DNA of 64,000 nt from CAYNRA01 sp046296415 (GTDB taxonomy: Bacteria > Bacteroidota > Bacteroidia > Cytophagales > Spirosomataceae). Of the stretch, positions 43,995 to 53,082 are shown piece after piece. Under the pieces are notes generated by a model that was not told the DNA's origin, made no database searches, and saw nothing but the letters and a program-made list of their open reading frames with translations. The DNA is taken from the NCBI GenBank assembly GCA_046296415.1, contig JBKBLN010000002.1, positions 434,001 through 498,000 on the forward strand, in the 5' to 3' direction. The position numbers were made by a program, and so were the translations under genes. Numbering within the stretch: position 1 is the first letter of the stretch; every line of letters starts with the position of its first letter.

Positions 43995-46796
43995 TTAAAA
44001 TAAGCGATAAGAAAGTCCTAAAGAATATTGACGCCCAGGAAGGAAGGATGCGTTGATCTGGTCACGGCTGGTTTGGAATTTCCCATCTCCGTTGGCATCT
44101 TGCATCAATAAATTTTGGTTGTTTAATAGGTCTTGAACTCCTCCTTTCAACTGGAATTTCTTTCCAATGCTTTTGGCGAAGGTAATGTCCAAAACATTCC
44201 GGGGCATTTCGTACAGGTCAGGGTAGAATTCAAATCCGATAGCAAAAATCCGGCGACCAACGACATTGTATAGCACATTGACTTGGAAATCTTTTTTCGG
44301 ATCGTTGTAAGTCAAACCTGCATTAATGATGTAGGGTGACTGTCCTTGAAGCGGGCGATCATCCGATTGGCCGACGGCCTGGGCACCCAAATCCACCCGG
44401 CTATAAATAAACGCGGCATTGAACAATAGAGAGAGTTTATTGGTGAAAGTAGAATTGAAAACACCATCTAGGTCTTTCTTCACCTCAAGCTCAACTCCGG
44501 TACTATAGGCGCGTTCACCATTGCGATACGTGAAGGTTTTGGCTCCGCCCGAACCAGCACCAGGTTCAACAAAAGTCTCGATCGAGTTGGAGAATTTCTT
44601 ATAGAAATAGGCAAAACTGATCAACTGAGTAGGACTAGGATAAAACTCGTACCGGACATCAAAATTATGGATGTTGGCAGGCTTCAGGTTGGGATTTCCT
44701 TTATAAACAAAATTATAATCGAAATCAAAAAAGGCGAAGGGAGCTGTTTCTCTAAATTCAGGCCGGTTGATCGTTTCTCCGTAAGCGGCCCGAACCAACG
44801 ATTTCTCAGAGAAATTATAGGTGGCGTTTACGCTTGGAAGTACACTCAAAATCGGGAAGGAAATCGAAACCGGGCCTCCTCCAATGAAGGCACTTTGCAT
44901 GGCTTGGGTATTGTCCTCCACCCGAACACCCGTGATCAGGTTCAATTTTTGCGTGATAGGCAAATTCACCTTTCCGTAATACGCAAACTGTTTGTTTTGA
45001 GCCCGGTAGGAATCCGACGGGTTGGTTTGTTCGTCAATCTTGATACCCGTCGTACTGTTGATATTGGAAGTTTGGAATAGTTGATCGATCGTACCTAGAA
45101 CTAAAGCTTGGTTAAAATTGAAGGAGCTTGAACGTACGTATCCAATATTTCGTGCGTCGAACGTCCGTTTTTTATCTTCCCAGAAGAATCCGACTTTCGC
45201 CTCTGCTTCTCGATTTTGAATGAATTTAAACTTTTGATTCACACTCACGTTGGCCATGTGAGCTGTTTCATTCATAAAGGAATTGAAACGACCGAGGAAG
45301 AAAGCTTGCGCAGCTCCGGTAGGAATGTATAGAGTTGTCTCCCCGTTGTTTACGTCCGAACGGTAGCGACGGTAATCGGGTTGATCACGGAAAGATGTAT
45401 TAAATCCATAAACCCATTCCAGTGTTGTTTTTTTCTCGTTGAAATCATGCTTACCCATCAACTGTCCGGTATAAATTCCACGGTATACCTGATCAAACGA
45501 ATGATCGTTAACTCCACGGTTTTGTTCGATGTGGCGGCCACCCCGATCAACATACCGCGAGTTGCTCATTTGATTGAATAGATTTTTAAAATCAATGCTA
45601 TGATTCTCATTAAAACGAACTGACCAGTTGTGTAGAATACCTACTCGAATATTTTGACTGTACTGGGCATCTTCAAATTGAAAGATGGGGGATAATACAT
45701 CGCCATCTGTCGCATCAAAATCAGCCCGATTGACCATGAAGTTGGTGCGGCTATTGGAATAGTTCACTGTTGTAATATTACCAATTTTCAAATCTCCGCG
45801 ATCGATCACATAATTTCCAGTTAGGGAAAAACGTTGGTCTGGCATCGCTTTGATGGGGCTCGCCACCCAGTTGTTTCTCAACTGACGACCAACTTCACTT
45901 AATCGATCCGGATTATTGGCCACCTCATTGATGCTGCTAGGAAAAGAGGAAGGTAAACTTTGGTATTTATTATTAAAACCTGTCCAGTAGTTAGGGCCCA
46001 TGTCACCTTGATAAAAGTCGCGGAAGGTGGTTCCCTCACGAGCGGTCAGGCTGTAAGAGAATTCCAACGAGTTTTCATTTGGGATGTTCTTGGTAAAAAT
46101 TTTCACCACTCCACCGGCAAATTCTCCGGGAAGTTCCGCATCGGGTGATTTGAAAATCAAGAGACGATCAATTTGAGAAGAAGGGATTACATCAAAAGAG
46201 AAGGACTTCACATCGGTCTCCATGGAGGGGGTAAACACATTGTGCAGCATAACATTATTGTACCGCTGATTCAAACCCCGAATAATTAAAAAACGGTCTC
46301 CCGTGATGGTCACGCCTGGAATACGCTTGGCGACCTGAGCGGCGTCTCGGTCAAGTGAACGGCCGATTTGTTGGGAAGAAATACCGTTTACGACCATCTG
46401 TGCGGCTTTGATTTCAGAAATCACCGAAACCTCAGAACCCGTGATGCGCTTGGCAATGACTTTCACTTCCTCGAGGGTCGCATTATCCTCTATCAACAGC
46501 GCATTGATCTCGGTCACTTGAGATGTCTCTACACGTACTTTTTCAAGCTTTTTGGTCTGATAAGAAATGTAGGTAATCACCACATTGTAAGTACCGGCAG
46601 GAACCTTATTTATCGTGAAAAACCCAGATAAGTCGGTAATTGCACCCAAGGAAGTACCCTCGACGGCAACCGTTGCACCGATTAACTCCTCATTGGTCTT
46701 GGCATCTTTAATATACCCTCGGATAGTTCCCGATTGAGCAAAAATTTGTGTGCTAAAAAGCAGCGTGAGCGAAAGAATCTTGTAGAACTTGTTCAT
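43995..46796 (-). CDS. TonB-dependent outer-membrane receptor
   Basis: 933 residues. Signal peptide 1-21 (ending QIFAQ). A carboxypeptidase-like regulatory domain spans about 23-105 (GTIRGYIKDAKTNEELIGATV, GFFTINKVPAGTYNV). The plug domain covers about 110-240 (IGRSLDRDAAQVAKRIPGVTI, LIIRGLNQRYNNVMLHNV, FAGGVVKIFTK). A 22-strand-type beta barrel ends ...RQYSLGLSYRLF with an aromatic C terminus. It takes up a large or scarce nutrient with TonB energy. The partner is the downstream beta-helix lipoprotein. Pho-box-like repeats upstream suggest phosphate control and hence possibly an organophosphate substrate (inference). Confidence 0.92.
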   Translation of the reverse strand: MNKFYKILSLTLLFSTQIFAQSGTIRGYIKDAKTNEELIGATVAVEGTSLGAITDLSGFFTINKVPAGTYNVVITYISYQTKKLEKVRVETSQVTEINALLIEDNATLEEVKVIAKRITGSEVSVISEIKAAQMVVNGISSQQIGRSLDRDAAQVAKRIPGVTITGDRFLIIRGLNQRYNNVMLHNVFTPSMETDVKSFSFDVIPSSQIDRLLIFKSPDAELPGEFAGGVVKIFTKNIPNENSLEFSYSLTAREGTTFRDFYQGDMGPNYWTGFNNKYQSLPSSFPSSINEVANNPDRLSEVGRQLRNNWVASPIKAMPDQRFSLTGNYVIDRGDLKIGNITTVNYSNSRTNFMVNRADFDATDGDVLSPIFQFEDAQYSQNIRVGILHNWSVRFNENHSIDFKNLFNQMSNSRYVDRGGRHIEQNRGVNDHSFDQVYRGIYTGQLMGKHDFNEKKTTLEWVYGFNTSFRDQPDYRRYRSDVNNGETTLYIPTGAAQAFFLGRFNSFMNETAHMANVSVNQKFKFIQNREAEAKVGFFWEDKKRTFDARNIGYVRSSSFNFNQALVLGTIDQLFQTSNINSTTGIKIDEQTNPSDSYRAQNKQFAYYGKVNLPITQKLNLITGVRVEDNTQAMQSAFIGGGPVSISFPILSVLPSVNATYNFSEKSLVRAAYGETINRPEFRETAPFAFFDFDYNFVYKGNPNLKPANIHNFDVRYEFYPSPTQLISFAYFYKKFSNSIETFVEPGAGSGGAKTFTYRNGERAYSTGVELEVKKDLDGVFNSTFTNKLSLLFNAAFIYSRVDLGAQAVGQSDDRPLQGQSPYIINAGLTYNDPKKDFQVNVLYNVVGRRIFAIGFEFYPDLYEMPRNVLDITFAKSIGKKFQLKGGVQDLLNNQNLLMQDANGDGKFQTSRDQINASFLPGRQYSLGLSYRLF

Positions 46797-46819
46797 TATT
46801 GGTTGGTCTAATCACGGTG

Positions 46820-46863
46820 CAAAACTACCCTCCCAATGTTACCTCAATGTTATGCCAATGTTA
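46820..46863 (-). promoter_or_regulatory. Pho-box-like triple repeat and promoter of TonB receptor
   Basis: Plus-strand CAATGTTA occurs three times at 46834-46841, 46845-46852 and 46856-46863, an exact 11-bp period (7-bp core TAACATT on the coding strand with 4-bp spacers). A TAGTTTTG box (46827-46820, TAnnTTTG) lies 6 bp downstream of the last repeat, where an activator replacing the -33 element would bind. The geometry equals that of PhoB/PhoP boxes; the identity of the regulator is inference. Confidence 0.6.
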
Positions 46864-46931
46864 TAGAATCGTAGAGTGGAATTTAATGATTTGTTGATCT
46901 TTCGACCTAGTCGGCTTGCATTGAAAACGTG

Positions 46932-46939
46932 TACTTTTG
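46932..46939 (+). promoter_or_regulatory. Candidate -7 box of the short acidic ORF
   Basis: TACTTTTG matches TAnnTTTG and lies 15 bp before the short ORF at 46955. No good -33 element is seen. It may also serve the DEAD-box helicase. Confidence 0.4.
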
Positions 46940-46954
46940 GTTAAAAAACATACG

Positions 46955-47062
46955 ATGGGACTACGCGAAGAACGTATTTTAGAAGAAGAATGGCAGGAAG
47001 AGGAATCTGGCCTAGACGATACCGAGGAATCAGAATATGGGGACGATTGGCAAGAGGCCTAA
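46955..47062 (+). CDS. 35-residue acidic ORF upstream of the helicase
   Basis: ATG-started frame of 35 residues, very acidic (15 Asp/Glu out of 35), with the pattern EERILEEEWQEEE and EYGDDWQEA. A TAnnTTTG box lies upstream and the helicase start is 42 bp downstream. It could be a small protein or a leader. I recognise no family. Confidence 0.4.
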   Translation: MGLREERILEEEWQEEESGLDDTEESEYGDDWQEA

Positions 47063-47104
47063 AAAATTATCGTACCTTGCAGGACTATATTGAAAAATCA
47101 CTGC

Positions 47105-48235
47105 ATGAGTTTTGAATCTTTAGGATTGCATCCTGCCCTCTTACAAGCATTAGCTGAAGAAAACTACCAACAACCTACCCCCATACAAGAAAAAGCCATT
47201 CCTGTTATTTGTCAAGGAAAAGACCTATTGGGTTGTGCACAAACGGGAACTGGCAAGACAGCCGCCTTTGCCTTGCCCATATTGCAACGGTTATTGGAAC
47301 ATAGTCCATCCCGGTCCAACTATCCTCGTGCGGTCATCATCACGCCTACTCGTGAGCTTGCCATTCAAATCGGGGATAGTTTTAAAACCTATGGGCGCCA
47401 TACTGCCATTCAGACTTCCGTCATTTTTGGTGGAGTAAAAGCGGCTAAACAAATGGCTAGTTTGAAGGGGCGTGTCGATGTGCTCGTGGCTACGCCAGGT
47501 CGATTCCTAGATTTATTCGGGCAAGGTTATATCCGATTAAATCAACTTCAAGTGTTTGTTTTGGATGAGGCCGACAGGATGTTGGATATGGGATTTATAC
47601 ACGATATCAAGCGGATCATTCAACTCTTACCCACTGAACGACAAAATCTGTTTTTTTCAGCCACCATGCCGCCTGCCATCACAAAGCTAGCACAAAACCT
47701 ATTGGTAAAGCCAGTGCGCGTGGAAGTAACTCCGGTCTCTAGTACGGCTGAAACAATTCAGCAACAGGTTTACTGGGTGGATAAATCGGATAAAATGGCG
47801 CTATTGCTTTCGGTATTGTCCAATTCAGCATGGAACCCTGTTTTGGTATTTACCCGAACAAAACACGGGGCAGATAAAGTCACCAAACAATTGGAAAAAA
47901 AGGGGATTCGGTCGGCCGCCATCCATGGAAACAAATCCCAAAATAATCGACAACGCGCTTTGGAGGATTTCAAGTCGGGGCAAATTCGGGTTTTGGTCGC
48001 TACCGATATTGCGGCCCGTGGCATAGACATCGACAACCTTCAATATGTCATTAATTTTGAAGTTCCCGAGGTCGCAGAAACCTATGTCCACCGAATTGGC
48101 CGAAGTGGCCGTGCCGGAAATTCAGGCAGAGCTGTTACGTTCTGTATGCCCGAGGAGAAAGCGGATTGGCTTCAGATCGAGCGTTTGATTAAACAAAAAA
48201 TCGAGGCCTCCACTTGGAAAGCCCCGACTGTATAA
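47105..48235 (+). CDS. DEAD-box RNA helicase, RhlE-like
   Basis: 376 residues from ATG 47105; a TTG 15 bp earlier is less likely. Motifs: Q motif FESLGLHPALLQAL...YQQPTPIQ, Walker A AQTGTGKT, PTRELA, TPGR, DEAD box VLDEADRMLDMGF, SAT, and ATDIAARGIDI with HRIGRSGRAG. It has a short C terminus without the basic tail of longer RhlE proteins. It probably remodels RNA in ribosome assembly or decay. Convergent with the phosphate transporter gene. Confidence 0.93.
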   Translation: MSFESLGLHPALLQALAEENYQQPTPIQEKAIPVICQGKDLLGCAQTGTGKTAAFALPILQRLLEHSPSRSNYPRAVIITPTRELAIQIGDSFKTYGRHTAIQTSVIFGGVKAAKQMASLKGRVDVLVATPGRFLDLFGQGYIRLNQLQVFVLDEADRMLDMGFIHDIKRIIQLLPTERQNLFFSATMPPAITKLAQNLLVKPVRVEVTPVSSTAETIQQQVYWVDKSDKMALLLSVLSNSAWNPVLVFTRTKHGADKVTKQLEKKGIRSAAIHGNKSQNNRQRALEDFKSGQIRVLVATDIAARGIDIDNLQYVINFEVPEVAETYVHRIGRSGRAGNSGRAVTFCMPEEKADWLQIERLIKQKIEASTWKAPTV

Positions 48236-48258
48236 ATTTCATCTGGTGGATGTGGCCT

Positions 48259-49677
48259 TTAGGTCAACATCCATCGGAACAGTAAAAAGAAAATAGCCGA
48301 TAGCAAGATCGAAACTGGCAAGGTTAAAACCCAAGCAATGGCGATGTTCCGAATGGTACCTGCTTGCAAGTTTTTCACCCCTTTACTAGCCACCATGGTT
48401 CCAGCAATACCGGAAGACAAGGTGTGCGTTGTACTAACGGGCAATCCACCCAAAGAAGCCATACCAATAGTTGCAGCAGCCACCAGCTCGGCCGATGCCC
48501 CTTGTGCGTAAGTTAGGTGAGACTTTCCAATCTTCTCCCCTACAGTCACAACAATCCGTTTCCAACCGATCATGGTACCAAGACCTAAGGAAAGCGAGAT
48601 CAAAAGTACAACCCAAAAAGGTGCATAATCTGTAAACGCGCGAATACCTTTTTCCTCTTTGGTGGCCAACTTCTCCAACATGATTTTATCGGCTTCACTT
48701 AGATTGATGGATTCATTGGAGATCAGTTTTTTCACATTGTTAGAAATTAATAGGACATCCTTCCGAATTTCCAAATTATCAGTATCACTGAACTTAGCTT
48801 TTCCTGACAAGTCCTTCAGTAGAGCAGTACGCTCAAGGGTTTGATTCACCCGCTCAATGTCCACTTTCGCCAGATAAGTTGTATCGATTTTTTGAATGGC
48901 TTCTTCAATTCGGACGATATCCGGGCGTAATTGTCCCAAATCGCTGTTGGGGTTAACGGCAAAGTAAGCGGGTAGAATACCAATCAAAATCAGCATCATC
49001 AAGCCAATTCCTTTTTGCCCGTCATTCCGGCCATGAAAGAAGCTGACTAAAGTACACGTGACCACCAATGTCCAGCGGATCCAAGGCGGAGGCATTTGAT
49101 TTTTCTTGGGTTCCGACGTGATTTGCTGCCGAATCTCCTTACTTACAGACCACCGGATGACAAACATAAGAATAATCGCTAGGGAAAAACCGATCAACGG
49201 AGCCAAAAATAAGCCCGTGAAAACGCTTTTGGCTTTATCCCAGTTGATGGCTGCAATCCCCATTTGGTTGTCGGGAAGTAACGCATAACCGAGCCCAACA
49301 CCCAAGATCGCTCCGATTAGTGTATGCGAGCTCGAGGACGGCAAACCAAAATACCAAGTACCGAAGTTCCAGATAATGGCCGAGACGAGCAAGGCTAAAA
49401 CCATGGCAATACTTTGGTAAACGTTTTGGTCAACCAGTAGCTCAACTGGCAAAAGATTCACGATGCTTAGCCCTACGCCTACTCCCCCGGTGATTACCCC
49501 AAGGAAGTTCATAATTCCCGACCAGATTACCGCCTGAGTGGGCTTTAGTGAATTGGTATAAATAACAGTAGCCACAGCATTGGCTGTGTCATGGAATCCA
49601 TTGATAAATTCAAAAGCACACGCCGCGATAATGGCGATGCTCAGGAGAATAAAAATGTCGAATTCTAGTCCAAACAT
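48259..49677 (-). CDS. PiT-family inorganic phosphate transporter
   Basis: 472 residues with about ten transmembrane helices in two inverted halves. The PiT signatures are GFHDTANAVATVIYTNSLKP near the N terminus and GGLPVSTTHTLSSGIAGTM in the second half. A long hydrophilic loop of about 130 residues (about 230-360, PDIVRIEEAIQKIDTTYLAKVDIERV) lies between them. It imports phosphate with H+ or Na+. An 11-bp-period AATGTTA-type repeat lies upstream, resembling that of the TonB receptor. Confidence 0.93.
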   Translation of the reverse strand: MFGLEFDIFILLSIAIIAACAFEFINGFHDTANAVATVIYTNSLKPTQAVIWSGIMNFLGVITGGVGVGLSIVNLLPVELLVDQNVYQSIAMVLALLVSAIIWNFGTWYFGLPSSSSHTLIGAILGVGLGYALLPDNQMGIAAINWDKAKSVFTGLFLAPLIGFSLAIILMFVIRWSVSKEIRQQITSEPKKNQMPPPWIRWTLVVTCTLVSFFHGRNDGQKGIGLMMLILIGILPAYFAVNPNSDLGQLRPDIVRIEEAIQKIDTTYLAKVDIERVNQTLERTALLKDLSGKAKFSDTDNLEIRKDVLLISNNVKKLISNESINLSEADKIMLEKLATKEEKGIRAFTDYAPFWVVLLISLSLGLGTMIGWKRIVVTVGEKIGKSHLTYAQGASAELVAAATIGMASLGGLPVSTTHTLSSGIAGTMVASKGVKNLQAGTIRNIAIAWVLTLPVSILLSAIFFLLFRWMLT

Positions 49678-49766
49678 AAGATGTTGTTTTTTGATGAATC
49701 AGCGTTCATATTGGTGGGGCAAAGTTCTGACAAAATTCCTGTGTAGCCAATTTTTTATCTGGCTCT

Positions 49767-49785
49767 AATATTAAGTTAATGTTAA
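49767..49785 (-). promoter_or_regulatory. Pho-box-like repeat upstream of the phosphate transporter
   Basis: Plus-strand AATATTAA (49767-49774) and AATGTTAA (49778-49785) are spaced exactly 11 bp, the same 7-bp core and 4-bp spacer as in front of the TonB receptor gene. The start codon of the PiT gene is about 90 bp downstream. No perfect -7 box is seen between. Confidence 0.5.
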
Positions 49786-49788
49786 TTC

Positions 49789-50835
49789 TTAGGCCGTTTC
49801 TTTGATCGCCAATTGACCACAGGCAGCGTCAATGTCTTTTCCTCGGCTACGCCGAACTTGCACATTCACTCCTTTTTCTTGTAAGAACCGTGCAAATTTG
49901 TCGATTGCTTGGGGATCGGCATTCACATACTTTGCTTCCGCAATGGGGTTGTACTCAATAATATTCACCTTGGAGGGCACTTTTTTAGTAAACTGCCAGA
50001 GCTCTTTTGCATCTTGCAAGGTATCATTAAATCCATGAAATACGATATACTCGAATGTAATTCGATTCTGAGTCTTTTTATAGAAATAGTGCAAAGCCTC
50101 CGCTAGATTGGCTAAGCTATTCGACTCGTTGATGGGCATGATTTGGTTTCGTTTCTCATCATTGGCGGCATGCAGTGAGAGGGCTAGATTGAATTTCACT
50201 TCATCATCGCCCAGTTTTTTGATCATTTTGGCAATGCCGGCTGTGGAGACTGTGATTCGTTTGGGAGACCAATTCAACCCCTCGGGAGAGGTAATGTGAT
50301 CAATGGACTGCAATACGGCCGCATAATTCAAAAGTGGCTCCCCCATGCCCATGTACACAATATTGGTGAGAGGCGCCTGGTAATGTTCTTCAGCTTGCTT
50401 TTTAATCAATACCACTTGATCATAAATTTCAGCCGCCTCCAAATTTCGAGCCCGATCCATGTAACCCGTCGCACAAAACTTGCAAGTCAAGGAGCAACCC
50501 ACCTGAGAGGAAACACAAGCTGTCATTCGATCGTCGGTGGGAATGAGCACTCCCTCCACCAAATGGCCATCGTGTAGGCGAAATCCTGACTTGATGGTTC
50601 GGTCAGCACTTACTTGCTGGCTATCCACTCGAACAGCCCGGAGTTCGAAGTGGTCTTTTAAAATTTGGCGGGTGGTGAGCGATAAATTGGTCATCTCATC
50701 GATGGAGGTGGCCGATTTTCTCCACAACCATTCCATGATTTGTTTACCACGAAACGCCTTTTCTCCTTGGGCCACCAAAAAGGACTGAAGGTCTGTTAAG
50801 GAGATTTTTCGTATATCTTTTTTTGTAGAATTCAC
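49789..50835 (-). CDS. rlmN: 23S rRNA A2503 / tRNA A37 methyltransferase
   Basis: 348 residues. A radical-SAM methyltransferase that places C2-methyl on A2503 of 23S rRNA. The cluster motif CSLTCKFC (CxxxCxxC) is in SSQVGCSLTCKFCATGYM. The N-terminal Lys/Arg-rich domain, MGMGEPLLNYAAV, FEYIVFHGFNDT and the methyl-carrying Cys in the C-terminal DIDAACGQL are all present. Single gene, divergent from the aspartic protease gene. Confidence 0.95.
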   Translation of the reverse strand: MNSTKKDIRKISLTDLQSFLVAQGEKAFRGKQIMEWLWRKSATSIDEMTNLSLTTRQILKDHFELRAVRVDSQQVSADRTIKSGFRLHDGHLVEGVLIPTDDRMTACVSSQVGCSLTCKFCATGYMDRARNLEAAEIYDQVVLIKKQAEEHYQAPLTNIVYMGMGEPLLNYAAVLQSIDHITSPEGLNWSPKRITVSTAGIAKMIKKLGDDEVKFNLALSLHAANDEKRNQIMPINESNSLANLAEALHYFYKKTQNRITFEYIVFHGFNDTLQDAKELWQFTKKVPSKVNIIEYNPIAEAKYVNADPQAIDKFARFLQEKGVNVQVRRSRGKDIDAACGQLAIKETA

Positions 50836-50981
50836 TTTCCTGAAATTTCAACAAAATTCCACAAAAAAAGGCACATACCCAAAATCCCTCCTTTGAATCG
50901 ATATTATTTATAAACCATCCTACCTAGGATTGCGTTTTTCAAAGAAAACGGTAACTTAAAGGATTGAAAAGAAATGTGACC

Positions 50982-52232
50982 ATGGTGCGAGTGGTACTTT
51001 GTTGGCTTTTTTGTACTTCCCTAGCCTTTGCCCAAACGGAAAAGCCGTTTGGTTTCCACTTTACATCAAAAGGTCAGAAAATAGCCCGAATCCCGATTGA
51101 TGTACAAGCCAACTTGGTGATCTTAAAAGTTACTATCGATCAGTCGGATACTTTGCAATTTATATTGGACACTGGCGTGAGCTCGACGATCATCACAGAT
51201 CCAAAAATTGCGGATAAAATCGGCTTTAAGTATGTACGGACCGTGCAGGTTTCAGGTGCTGGTGAGGAGGATCCCATCGAGGCTCGCGTTTCCATTGGCC
51301 ATACTTTACGAATTGGAGACATTCGAGCTTTTAAACAAAACTTAGTGGTTCTGAACGAAGATGTCCTTCATTTATCGGAATTCATGGGTGTCCCGATTCA
51401 TGGTATTTTTGGTTATGACTTATTTTCACAATTTGTGGTGACCATCGACTACGATGCCAAAGAGTTGTATTTCCGAGATCCCAACTCATTTCGACCCAAA
51501 AATATCCATGGCACTCCCTACCCTCTCACCGTAACCCAAACCAAGCCCTTTACCGAAGCCGTCTCTCTGGCGACAGCGTCGGATGACCCACCCCAACGAG
51601 TTCGACTTGTGATCGATACGGGAGCTGGCCATGCCTTGCTGCTCAACCAAAAGTCGGCACCCTCATCTGTATCTCTACCCGAAAAGACCATCCGCTCCCA
51701 CTTGGGGCGTGGATTAAGCGGAGAGATCAATGGTCACATTGGGCGTTTGCATACCTTTCAACTCGGCACGCTGAATGTCCAAAATATTTTGGCTTCTTTT
51801 CCCGATAGTACAGCCTTTGGAGATAAATTCCCTACATTGGAAAAGGATCGGCAAGGCAGTATTGGTGGTGAATTTTTGAGGCGATTCCGGGTGACATTCC
51901 ATTACAAAGCTGGACAATTCTACCTCAAACCAATTCGAGCGAGATTTCGGGAGCCGTATGAGCATGATATGAGTGGGATGGAGATCCGGATTAAAGGTCA
52001 AGACCTAAAAACCGTTGTCATCCACCGGGTGATTGAACAATCACCTGCCTATTTAGCGGGGATTCGACCCGGTGACGAAATTATTTTTGTGAACAATCGA
52101 AAAATGGATCAAATGTCGATCACCGAATTGTATAAGTTATTATCCTCCAAGGAAGGCCGAGATATTGAACTTTTCCTTAAACGGGATCAAGAAGTGATTT
52201 TCGCATATTTTCAGTTACGGCGATTTATTTAA
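50982..52232 (+). CDS. Secreted aspartic protease-like protein with PDZ domain
   Basis: 416 residues from ATG 50982, with signal peptide MVRVVLCWLFCTSLAFAQ; the frame also begins with TTG at 50964. Two retropepsin-like lobes carry the DTG motif: FILDTGVSST near residue 63 and LVIDTGAGHA near residue 213. A GIFGYDLFSQFVVTIDY flap-like segment lies between them. A C-terminal PDZ domain (about 325-405) has a TVVIHRVIEQSPAYLAGIRPGDEI carboxylate loop. Probably a periplasmic protease or peptide-binding protein. Bacteroidota members of this family are common but mostly uncharacterised. It abuts the next gene tail to tail. Confidence 0.85.
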   Translation: MVRVVLCWLFCTSLAFAQTEKPFGFHFTSKGQKIARIPIDVQANLVILKVTIDQSDTLQFILDTGVSSTIITDPKIADKIGFKYVRTVQVSGAGEEDPIEARVSIGHTLRIGDIRAFKQNLVVLNEDVLHLSEFMGVPIHGIFGYDLFSQFVVTIDYDAKELYFRDPNSFRPKNIHGTPYPLTVTQTKPFTEAVSLATASDDPPQRVRLVIDTGAGHALLLNQKSAPSSVSLPEKTIRSHLGRGLSGEINGHIGRLHTFQLGTLNVQNILASFPDSTAFGDKFPTLEKDRQGSIGGEFLRRFRVTFHYKAGQFYLKPIRARFREPYEHDMSGMEIRIKGQDLKTVVIHRVIEQSPAYLAGIRPGDEIIFVNNRKMDQMSITELYKLLSSKEGRDIELFLKRDQEVIFAYFQLRRFI

Positions 52233-52988
52233 TTACCACTTCACACCAATAGCGATCTGTCCACTGACTCGAACACCCGCACGATACAGTAATTCATCTG
52301 TGGCGTTGGTCAGGTTTGAAGAATAATAGCCACTGGATTGATTGGGCGTTTTTTCAACATCCTCGGTTTTGGTCAACCACCGCAATCCAGCCCCCAACGA
52401 CATATCAAAGTAAAGATGCTCAAATAGAGTATATTGAACACCCATAACTAGACTAGGTTTAACACTAAATAGACGGACATCCCCACGGTGAACAAAAGGA
52501 CGGATGTCTGGCTGACCACTTTGATCAGGGAATAGGGTTTCGAAACCGCTTCGATCAAATGAATTGACCGAGTAATCAACCAGCAACGAGGGTGCCCAAT
52601 ACACTCCACCACTACCGCGCGCATCGAGCCAAGTACCCTGATCCAAGCGTTTGAAAGTAGGTACATAAAAACGACGTTCCCATTGCATAAATCCACCTTG
52701 CCATTGATTGAAATTATCTAGGGTAGCATTATTCTGAAGGTAAGGATTAAAAAAAGTTTCTTCAGCGCGGCGATACCGGATGCCCACCAGAAGCGAGGTG
52801 CTTCGGGTCTGGGCGCGATTCATTTTTTCCACCCCAAACGACATGGCATTGGTGATCAAGGGAAGAGGATAGAACTTAAACAATGTCAGTGATTTAGGCT
52901 CGGTGGATTGCCCAAATGTAAAGGTAGAACAAACCAAGATCCCAAAGCAGACCCACGATCCCACCCATTTTTTCAGTATATTTGTCAT
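52233..52988 (-). CDS. Outer-membrane beta-rich protein of unknown function
   Basis: 251 residues with a signal peptide at about 1-26 (ending STFTFGQ). The rest is a series of strands with alternating hydrophobic and aromatic residues (LLVGIRYRRAEETFF, FMQWERRFYVPTF, SLLVDYSVNSF, LFEHLYFDMSLGAGLRW) ending GVRVSGQIAIGVKW. It is likely a small outer-membrane barrel. I recognise no named domain. A TACATTTG box on the minus strand (53017-53010) lies upstream. It is convergent with the aspartic protease, with no bases between the two genes. Confidence 0.78.
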   Translation of the reverse strand: MTNILKKWVGSWVCFGILVCSTFTFGQSTEPKSLTLFKFYPLPLITNAMSFGVEKMNRAQTRSTSLLVGIRYRRAEETFFNPYLQNNATLDNFNQWQGGFMQWERRFYVPTFKRLDQGTWLDARGSGGVYWAPSLLVDYSVNSFDRSGFETLFPDQSGQPDIRPFVHRGDVRLFSVKPSLVMGVQYTLFEHLYFDMSLGAGLRWLTKTEDVEKTPNQSSGYYSSNLTNATDELLYRAGVRVSGQIAIGVKW

Positions 52989-53082
52989 GATTTAAATCGA
53001 AATTATCAACAAATGTAGGCACTTCAATGCACATTTGGCTTGATTTAGATCATAAAATTATTTGCCACACCGTTTACCTAAA

